Part shown: one piece after another, positions 57,729-64,000 of the stretch | How the letters are laid out: the number at the start of each line of letters is the position of its first letter | Numbering within the stretch: position 1 is the first letter of the stretch | Assembly: GCA_964513075.1 (NCBI GenBank) | Contig: CAZELR010000006.1 | Coordinates: 1 to 64,000, forward strand | Direction: 5' to 3' | Origin: DAOUBP01 sp964513075 | GTDB taxonomy: Bacteria; Chloroflexota; Anaerolineae; CG2-30-64-16 | Length of the DNA stretch: 64,000 bases | Position numbers and translations under genes: made by a program | Notes under the pieces: model-generated | The model's input: the letters and a program-made list of their open reading frames with translations, nothing else | Databases searched by the model: none | Told to the model about the DNA's origin: nothing

Positions 57729-58334
57729 ATGTCTCATTACCCCATTCCCGCGGGCCGCGCCCGCGTCGAAGAGCTGATCCTGCGCTCACGCTTCATCACG
57801 ACCGCTGCACCTGCAGCGACGGTTGACGAAGCGCGCGCGTTCATCGCGGCGGTGCGCGCCGAATATTCTGATGCTACGCATAACTGCTATGCCTTCGTTG
57901 CCGGCCCGCCCGGCTCGACCGCTCAGATCGGTATGAGCGACGATGGAGAGCCTGGCGGCACGGCCGGCCGCCCCATGCTGGCAGTATTACTGGGCTGCGG
58001 GGTGGGCGAGATCGCCACTGTGGTGACGCGCTATTTCGGAGGCACGAAGCTTGGGACGGGTGGGCTGGTGCGCGCATACAGCGGCGGGGTCAAAGCTGTC
58101 CTGGCGGTGCTGCCGGTGCAGGAAAAGGTCATCTTGCGCACCGTGCTGGCGTCGGGGCCATACAGTTGGGTGACGCCGGTAGCACGCTTGCTGCCCGCCT
58201 TTGCGGCCCACGTGGCCGATCAGCAGTTCGCTGCGGACGTCACCTGGCAGATTAACGTGCCCGAGGAACAAGCGCGCCCCTTGGCCGCAGCACTGGTAGA
58301 GCTGAGTCACGGCGAAATCGAGGTTGTGCTATAA
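57729..58334 (+). CDS. yigZ: YigZ/IMPACT-family protein
   Basis: This 201-residue protein has SRFITTAAPAATVDEARAFI and the family block DATHNCYAFVAG, then DDGEPGGTAGRPMLAVL and VTRYFGGTKLGTGGLVRAYS. YigZ proteins resemble the IMPACT regulator and an elongation-factor-like domain. A role in translation control under stress is suggested in the family. The C-terminal DUF1949-like part (WQINVPEEQARPLAAALVE) is present. Confidence 0.88.
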   Translation: MSHYPIPAGRARVEELILRSRFITTAAPAATVDEARAFIAAVRAEYSDATHNCYAFVAGPPGSTAQIGMSDDGEPGGTAGRPMLAVLLGCGVGEIATVVTRYFGGTKLGTGGLVRAYSGGVKAVLAVLPVQEKVILRTVLASGPYSWVTPVARLLPAFAAHVADQQFAADVTWQINVPEEQARPLAAALVELSHGEIEVVL

Positions 58335-58335
58335 T
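58327..58335 (+). promoter_or_regulatory. Extended -10 near CapA-like gene
   Basis: TGCTATAAT lies across the end of yigZ, 13 nt before ATG 58349. The short distance would leave a very short leader or, if GTG 58373 is used, about 31 nt. Confidence 0.5.
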
Positions 58336-58348
58336 ACGGGCCATCCTA

Positions 58349-60217
58349 ATGTACACTGAGGAATCGACCACCGTGCGGAATCCATCTCTGCAAGCCCTAT
58401 TGGCGGCGCTTATTCTAACCCTACTGACCGGCTGTGCCGCAAACCGGCCGCCCAGCTCGGACGAAACCGAGAGACGAATTATGACCGCGCTCGCGCAGTC
58501 GAGCGCCTTGACACCTGTGGCGGCCACGCCGCAGACAGCCATAAGCCCTCTACCGCCCACCGCGACCCTTGCGCCGAGTCCTACCATCGCGCCGACAGCT
58601 ACGGCCACTCCTGAACCACTGCAGCAAACGGTCAGTGTCAGGGCGCTCCTGGGCGTGCCGGCGGCTGCAACCGAGATCTTAGGGCAACGTCTGGCCAAGG
58701 CCGGGGTGCAGGTGGTGCAGGGAGGCGGCGCAGCCGATCTTGAGCTCGACCCCGCCGACGTCGCGGACGCGCCCCTGGCCTGGGAGCGCATCCTGGTGCC
58801 TGTCGATCGGATGTCCTCGGTGCTGGAAGGCATCACCCTGCAAGAGTTGCGCGACGTATGGTCGGGTGCCGGAGAATCCGAAAACTTTGCCACCATTTAC
58901 CCCAGCGAGGCAATCCTGTCGGATCTCACCGCGCTGTTGGGCGAGCCGGGTCCGATGGTGAAACCACAGCCGGCCGAGATGGTCGCGGGCGCGGTCTGGG
59001 GCGATCCTATGGGACTAGGCATCGTGCCTTTCGACGCCTTGACCGTGCGCCTGCGTGCGATCAAGCTGGACGGGCTGTCGGCTATCGACAACCGCTTCAA
59101 GCCGGCCGACTGGCCGCTGGCCTCCCGAGCCTGGCTCGTGGCGGCTACGGATCAGGGCCGCGCAGCGGCAGACCGATTAACCGATACACTGCCGATCACC
59201 AACCGCGATGCTGGCAAGCTGACAGTGCTGGTGATGACGGGTGTCACAGCCATTGCGCGCAACTCCGCGGCGGCTATCGAGCAATCCGGCGACTATGGGT
59301 TCCTGGCGCGGCTGGTGGGCCCGGAGCTCGCCGCGGCTGATCTGACAATCATCAGCAACGAGATCCCGTTCGTGCCCGGCTGCGTGCCGGATAATACGCT
59401 GAACAACTTGCTTCTATGCTCTAAACCGGAGTACTGGCTGAATCTGGAGCTGTCAGGCGTTGATGCGGTGGGGCTGAGCGGCAACCACCAGAACGATTTC
59501 GGCTACGCTGCAATGCGCGCTTCGCTGGCCTTCTACGCCGAAAAGAAGATTCCCGTGTATGGCGGCGGCGCGGATGACAAGGCGGCGCGGCAGCCATTGA
59601 TCCTGGAGCACAATGGCAACCGGCTCGGCTTCCTGGCTGCGAACCAATGGGGACCGTTAACTTACTGGAACGGGGCCGGCGAAGAGGTGAGCGCGTGGGC
59701 GGGTCCTGACCATCCCGGGTCGGCGCGCTTTGACCTGGCGCAGATGGTCGCCGACATCCAGGCGTTGAGGCCGCAGGTCGACCTGGTTTTTGCAGAGGTG
59801 CAACATACCGAGTTCAACGACGCGGGTGATTACCAGAACGAGCCAATCCCCCTGCAAGAAGGCGATTTCCGAACGCTGAGTGACGCTGGCGCGGCCGTCG
59901 TGACAGGTGTCATGGCACATGCGCCACAGGCCATCGAGATTCGGGATGAGGCGGCGATCCTGCAGAATCGTGATCGCTTGCTCCTGTACGGACTGGGCAA
60001 CCTCTACTTCGATCAAACCTGGAGCTGGCCCACCCGCACCGGCCTGGTGGCCCGCCACACCATTTACGAAGGCAAGCTGATCAACACCGAACTGCTGGTA
60101 ACCGTGATCGAGACGAACTTCCAACTGCGTTGGGCTACACCCGCGGAACGCCAGTCGGTGCTGCGCGCGATTTTCGACGTGAGCCGATGGGGCGCTCAAA
60201 TAAACGGCGTTCAATGA
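58349..60217 (+). CDS. CapA-family lipoprotein (metallophosphatase-like fold)
   Basis: This protein has 622 residues from ATG 58349, but GTG 58373 (614 residues) is well supported by TGAGGA 10 nt upstream and gives a cleaner signal peptide. The lipobox LLTGC marks Cys29 (Cys21 from the GTG). A Pro/Ala/Thr-rich linker and a substrate-binding-like region (about 90-290) precede the CapA/PGA_cap domain (about 295-600). That domain shows VLVMTGVTAIAR, LTIISNEIPF, VGLSGNHQNDFG and VTGVMAHAPQAIEI. CapA in Bacillus makes poly-gamma-glutamate capsule; here the substrate is unknown. Confidence 0.82.
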   Translation: MYTEESTTVRNPSLQALLAALILTLLTGCAANRPPSSDETERRIMTALAQSSALTPVAATPQTAISPLPPTATLAPSPTIAPTATATPEPLQQTVSVRALLGVPAAATEILGQRLAKAGVQVVQGGGAADLELDPADVADAPLAWERILVPVDRMSSVLEGITLQELRDVWSGAGESENFATIYPSEAILSDLTALLGEPGPMVKPQPAEMVAGAVWGDPMGLGIVPFDALTVRLRAIKLDGLSAIDNRFKPADWPLASRAWLVAATDQGRAAADRLTDTLPITNRDAGKLTVLVMTGVTAIARNSAAAIEQSGDYGFLARLVGPELAAADLTIISNEIPFVPGCVPDNTLNNLLLCSKPEYWLNLELSGVDAVGLSGNHQNDFGYAAMRASLAFYAEKKIPVYGGGADDKAARQPLILEHNGNRLGFLAANQWGPLTYWNGAGEEVSAWAGPDHPGSARFDLAQMVADIQALRPQVDLVFAEVQHTEFNDAGDYQNEPIPLQEGDFRTLSDAGAAVVTGVMAHAPQAIEIRDEAAILQNRDRLLLYGLGNLYFDQTWSWPTRTGLVARHTIYEGKLINTELLVTVIETNFQLRWATPAERQSVLRAIFDVSRWGAQINGVQ

Positions 60218-60252
60218 ACTCCGTTTATGGGAACGCGTAAAGGAGCCGTATA

Positions 60253-61998
60253 TTGCGACGCTTCCTGACTGACAACCAAGAACAACTTCTGAAGGCTGAG
60301 CGCGAGCAGCTCGTTGCGCTGCGTACGCCCCTAGCCAGCCTGGATGCGCCGGACAGTGATATCGCGCTCTTGGAGCGCGCTGTGCTCCAGTTGGATGAGC
60401 TTTTTCTGTTGGTGATTGTGGGTGAGTTTAACTCCGGCAAGTCTGCATTTATCAATGCGCTGCTGGGCCAACGTTTCCTCACAGAAGGTGTCACCCCCAC
60501 CACCTCGGCGATCCACATCATCAAGCACGGTAAAGAAGCCAGCCAAACCACCACTGAACGCGACATGCTTCTGGTCACTTATCCGGTCGAGTGGCTCCGG
60601 GACATCAACATCGTGGATACGCCCGGCACCAACGCGGTCATCCGCCGCCACCAGGAGATTACCGAGGAATTCATACCGCGTGCAGACCTGATCCTATTCG
60701 TGACCTCGGCCGACCGACCCTTCAGTGAGAGTGAGCGGGAGTTCATCACGCGCATCCGTGAATGGGGCAAAAAGGTTGTCTTCATCGTAAACAAAATCGA
60801 TATCCTGGAGGGGCCAGCCGACGTCCAACACGTGACCGAGTTCGTCGCCAAGAACGCGCGGGACCTGATCGGTCGCGCGCCCACGGTGTTCGCCGTGTCA
60901 AGCCGGCAGGCCCGCCAGGCTAAGGAAACTTTCGACGCGGATGAACGCACGCGACTTTGGAATGCGAGCCGTTTTGAGCCGCTGGAAAGCTACATCTTGA
61001 AGACGCTGGATGAACGCGAGCGCCTGCGGCTGAAACTAGCCAGCCCGATCGGCGTCGCCCAACGCTTGGTCGAGCGTTATCTAGAACTGGCCGAGTCGCG
61101 CAAGACGCTACTTAAAGAGGATGTGGCCACCGTACGCACCATCGACGCGCAGTTGGTGGCGTATGAGGCAGACATGCGCCGCGAATTCAAGTATCACCTG
61201 AGCCATGTGGACAACGTGCTCTATAAAATGTCAGAGCGTGGAAGCGATTTTTTTGACGAGACAATCCGCCTCCAACGCATCTTTGACCTGATGAACGCTG
61301 ACCGGGTGCGCGGCATGTTCGAACGGGCAGTGGTTGCTGACACCTCGCAACAAGTCGAGCTGCATACGCGCGATCTGATCGACTGGCTGGTCGACCAGGA
61401 CTTCCGTCAGTGGCAGGCGGTTACCGATTATCTAAATAAACGCATCAGCCGGCACCAGGACAGTGTCGTTGGCCAGGTTGGCGGCACGTTCGAGTCCAAC
61501 CGCCAGGCGCTGCTGGAGTCGGTAAGCCAGGCCGCACGTCAGGTAGTGGCCACCTATGATCACACAAGCGAGGCACGGGAGCTAGGGGATTCAGTTCAGC
61601 GAGCCGTTGCGCAGACTGCCATTGTGGAAGTGGGCGCAATCGGCCTTGGCGCGCTGCTCGTGAAGCTGCTGGCTACTACGCTTGCGGATGTGACAGGCGT
61701 GCTGGCGGCGGGTGCAGTGGCGGCCCTCGGCTTTTATGTGATCCCCAATAAACGTCGCCGTGCCAAACAAGATCTGCAGCACAAAATCAACGACCTGCGC
61801 AGCCGGCTGACCGCTGCGCTCACCGGGCAGTTTGAAAGCGAGCTGGAACGTTCACTTTCGCGGATCCGCGCGGCCATGCGGCCCTACACGCGCTTTGTAG
61901 AGACCCAACAAGCCACCCTGGGCCAGACCACAACCACGTTGCGCGCAGCCGATGAGCATCTGCAAAAACTGACCGCGCAGATCGAGACCGAGGTTTAA
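60253..61998 (+). CDS. Dynamin-like GTPase
   Basis: This 581-residue protein has the dynamin-type G domain: VIVGEFNSGKSAFINALLG (about 56-74), TPTTSAIHII, VDTPGTNAVI and VNKIDIL. A long helical stalk follows, then a hydrophobic hairpin (VEVGAIGLGALLVKLLA and VTGVLAAGAVAALGFYVIP, about 458-497), as in bacterial dynamin-like proteins that remodel membranes. The start is TTG 60253 with AGGAGCC 7 nt upstream. It stands alone, although bacterial dynamins often come in pairs. Confidence 0.85.
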   Translation: MRRFLTDNQEQLLKAEREQLVALRTPLASLDAPDSDIALLERAVLQLDELFLLVIVGEFNSGKSAFINALLGQRFLTEGVTPTTSAIHIIKHGKEASQTTTERDMLLVTYPVEWLRDINIVDTPGTNAVIRRHQEITEEFIPRADLILFVTSADRPFSESEREFITRIREWGKKVVFIVNKIDILEGPADVQHVTEFVAKNARDLIGRAPTVFAVSSRQARQAKETFDADERTRLWNASRFEPLESYILKTLDERERLRLKLASPIGVAQRLVERYLELAESRKTLLKEDVATVRTIDAQLVAYEADMRREFKYHLSHVDNVLYKMSERGSDFFDETIRLQRIFDLMNADRVRGMFERAVVADTSQQVELHTRDLIDWLVDQDFRQWQAVTDYLNKRISRHQDSVVGQVGGTFESNRQALLESVSQAARQVVATYDHTSEARELGDSVQRAVAQTAIVEVGAIGLGALLVKLLATTLADVTGVLAAGAVAALGFYVIPNKRRRAKQDLQHKINDLRSRLTAALTGQFESELERSLSRIRAAMRPYTRFVETQQATLGQTTTTLRAADEHLQKLTAQIETEV

Positions 61999-62062
61999 GG
62001 TCTGTAACCGAAGAGCTTCGTTCGCATCGGATTGCCCAAGATTAGACCCCCCATCGCCTCGG

Positions 62063-62071
62063 TGGTAGAAT
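62063..62071 (+). promoter_or_regulatory. Possible extended -10 for uvrA
   Basis: TGGTAGAAT lies 39 bp before the uvrA ATG. No convincing -35 is seen. Confidence 0.3.
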
Positions 62072-62109
62072 AATAAGTCCGGTATTGAATAATTCGTAGG
62101 TGCTAACCA

Positions 62110-64000
62110 ATGGGTCAAGACAAGCTGATCGTGCGCGGGGCGCGCGAGCATAATTTGAAAAACATCGACCTGGAACTGCCGCGGGACCGGATGGTAGTCA
62201 TCACCGGACTCTCGGGGTCAGGCAAGTCGAGCCTCGCATTTGACACCATCTACGCCGAAGGACAGCGCCGCTACGTAGAATCGTTGTCTGCGTACGCACG
62301 CCAATTTCTGGGCCTGATGGAGAAGCCGGACGTCGACCAGATCGAAGGGCTGAGCCCAGCGATCTCCATCGATCAGCGCGGTGCAAGCAGAAACCCGCGC
62401 TCTACCGTGGGCACCATCACTGAAATCTACGACTATTTGCGCCTGCTATTTGCGCGCATTGGCATCCCCCATTGCCCCCAATGCGGCCGGGTCATCAGCG
62501 CACAAACTGTACAACAGATGGTCGATACGCTCCTGGAGTACCCTGAAGGCAGCCGGCTCATGCTGCTGGCCCCCTTGGTGATGGCCCGCAAGGGAGAACA
62601 CAAAGGCATTTTTGAGGAGATTCGTAAGGCCGGCTTCGTGCGTGCGCGTGTCAACGGCGAAATGATCGAGGTAGAGACTGCGCCCGAATTGGACCGCTAC
62701 AAAAACCACACCATCGAGGCAGTTGTCGATCGCCTCGTCATCCGCCACCCCGAACCCGGTCGCGAGGATGCCGAGAAGGCTCGCCTGGCTGACTCAGTAG
62801 AGACCGCCCTGCGCCTGGGCAACAGCATCATGCTGGTTTCCGACATCAGCGACGCTAACGCGCCGCAAGACCGGCTCTTCTCCGAAAAGTTTGCCTGTCC
62901 GACGTGCGGCATCAGCCTGCCGGAAATCGAGCCGCGCACCTTCTCCTTCAACACCCCACACGGCGCCTGCCCCACCTGCACCGGTCTGGGCAGCATGATG
63001 GAATTTGATCCCGATCTGACGCTGGATCCGGCGCGATCGCTCGCTGATGGAGCCGTCAAGCCCTGGAGCCGCGACACGGCCACCATCTATCATGCGATGC
63101 TGGAAGCTATTTCGCAACGCCACCACATCCCGTTCGATGTGCCGGTGAGCGAGCTCAGCAAGCATCAGCGAGACATCATCCTGTATGGAAGCTCGGAGCG
63201 CGAGAGCACGATCTCCATACGTTACGTCAACAACGACGGCCACGATCGCTCCTTTCAGACCAACTACGAAGGTGTGATTCCCAACCTCCAGCGACGCTAT
63301 CGCGAAACGACGTCTGACTACATCCGCAACGAACTGGAACGCTACATGACCAGCCGCCCCTGCCCTGCCTGCGAGGGAAAGCGTCTGCGGCCAGAAGCGT
63401 TGGCCATCACGATTACCGACCTGAACATCGATCAGGTCAGCCACTTCTCTGTGACACGCTCGTTGGCGTGGATCGAGCAACTCGCAGGGATTGAGTCGAA
63501 CGTAGACGCTCGACCGGCTAACCACATTGAGCCCGCGACCCGGAGACTCCATATCGGCGCGACCGAGCAGGCGCCATCTGGTTCGCCGCTCTCCCAGCGT
63601 GAATACACCATCGCCCGCCAAATCCTAAAGGAGTTGCACGCCCGCACCCGCTTCCTCACCGACGTCGGCCTGGACTACCTGACCCTGGACCGCATGGCGG
63701 CTACCCTTTCTGGCGGCGAGACGCAGCGCATCCGCCTGGCGACCCAGATCGGCTCACAACTCGTTGGGGTATTGTATATCCTAGATGAACCCAGCATTGG
63801 CTTGCACCAACGTGACAATGCCCGCTTGATCCGTACCCTGCTGGACTTACGCGACCTGGGCAACACGGTTCTGGTGATCGAACATGACGAAGAGACCATG
63901 CGCGCCGCCGATTGGATTGTGGATTTGGGCCCGGGAGCAGGAGAGAACGGTGGCTACCTCATCTGTTCCGACTGGACGGACGAGTTTCTCAAGTGTACTG
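62110..64000 (+). CDS. uvrA: Excinuclease ABC subunit A, N-terminal part, runs off window
   Basis: A frame of 630 codons from ATG 62110 is open to the right edge. UvrA scans DNA for bulky damage and loads UvrB. It shows a P-loop (GLSGSGKSS, 33-41), zinc Cys at 122/125 and 263/266/287/290, CPAC at 418/421, the ABC signature LSGGETQR (533-540) and YILDEPSIGLH (Walker B). After DLGPGAGENGG (to residue 615) the frame continues as YLICSDWTDEF rather than the usual EVVxxGxPE. An insert of about 35 residues lies before REYTIARQILKEL. Confidence 0.88.
   Translation, partial: MGQDKLIVRGAREHNLKNIDLELPRDRMVVITGLSGSGKSSLAFDTIYAEGQRRYVESLSAYARQFLGLMEKPDVDQIEGLSPAISIDQRGASRNPRSTVGTITEIYDYLRLLFARIGIPHCPQCGRVISAQTVQQMVDTLLEYPEGSRLMLLAPLVMARKGEHKGIFEEIRKAGFVRARVNGEMIEVETAPELDRYKNHTIEAVVDRLVIRHPEPGREDAEKARLADSVETALRLGNSIMLVSDISDANAPQDRLFSEKFACPTCGISLPEIEPRTFSFNTPHGACPTCTGLGSMMEFDPDLTLDPARSLADGAVKPWSRDTATIYHAMLEAISQRHHIPFDVPVSELSKHQRDIILYGSSERESTISIRYVNNDGHDRSFQTNYEGVIPNLQRRYRETTSDYIRNELERYMTSRPCPACEGKRLRPEALAITITDLNIDQVSHFSVTRSLAWIEQLAGIESNVDARPANHIEPATRRLHIGATEQAPSGSPLSQREYTIARQILKELHARTRFLTDVGLDYLTLDRMAATLSGGETQRIRLATQIGSQLVGVLYILDEPSIGLHQRDNARLIRTLLDLRDLGNTVLVIEHDEETMRAADWIVDLGPGAGENGGYLICSDWTDEFLKCT

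Noticed and set aside
1..64000. CRISPR array, tRNA or rRNA genes
   Set aside because: No spaced direct repeats of CRISPR type, and no tRNA cloverleaf or rRNA signature other than the tRNA-like part of ssrA, was seen on either strand.

Overview
The window is a bacterial chromosome segment of fairly high GC. It is gene dense, with about 55 protein genes and one structural RNA (tmRNA), and it shows no phage, transposase or CRISPR array. Gene content points to a Chloroflexota-type organism (Anaerolineae/Caldilineae-like). It has many TTG and GTG starts, clear sigma-70 style promoters, dispersed short tandem repeats, an EF-G-2 type factor, an uncharacterised nucleotidyltransferase and clan-CD proteases of a kind common in filamentous or multicellular bacteria. 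This lineage call is inference; no 16S or 23S gene is present to settle it.

Layout. 1-5081: the N-terminal part of a large secreted surface protein (minus strand), then a heptose-nucleotide block (nucleotidyltransferase, a GmhA-HddC fusion and GmhB) carrying a MITE-like repeat. 5078-7053: a YqeB/metallo-beta-lactamase pair read leftward. 7272-11326: a sugar-acid operon (GH4 glycosidase, IolB-like isomerase, KDG kinase, KDPG-type aldolase). 11331-14237: an alpha/beta hydrolase, then uvsE (UV damage endonuclease) coupled to an unknown gene with nuclease-like residues. 14366-21139: a secreted DPBB-like protein, a 2Fe-2S ferredoxin (minus strand), EF-G-2, and a DUF362/PHP/PrsW trio. 21111-23951: a beta-propeller-like protein and two deoxynucleoside kinases, one fused to a MazG-like domain.

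24095-27323: an ECF sigma factor behind a TGAAAC-N16-CGTA promoter, its anti-sigma factor, a bactofilin-like membrane protein and a further membrane protein. 27342-34895: housekeeping genes argF, cdaA, cdaR, der, an M28 peptidase, hflX and a HAD phosphatase. A structured non-coding element lies at 34992-35128. 35210-38752: two S41 proteases, smpB and ssrA (tmRNA) with a strong terminator. 38859-41546: an inositol-phosphatase-family enzyme, an unknown gene and an MTA phosphorylase. 41693-47441: a DsbA-like protein, and an exopolysaccharide/O-antigen type cluster (ligase, GtrA, glycosyltransferase) followed by small genes.

47445-57548 is one leftward run: clostripain-family protease, CHAT protease, mutS, tex, DUF364, methyltransferase. 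Pairing a C11 (clostripain) protease with a CHAT caspase-like protease behind one strong promoter, translationally abutting mutS, is the most system-like feature here. 57729-64000: yigZ, a CapA-type lipoprotein, a dynamin-like GTPase and a uvrA that runs off the end of the window.

A second theme is short repeats. A 7-bp repeat overlaps a probable leaderless promoter (1607), and a perfect 12-bp repeat lies in the uvsE leader (14265). Repeats also appear inserted in frame within tex and, twice, within mutS, and an octamer repeat supplies the first codons of the DUF364 gene.
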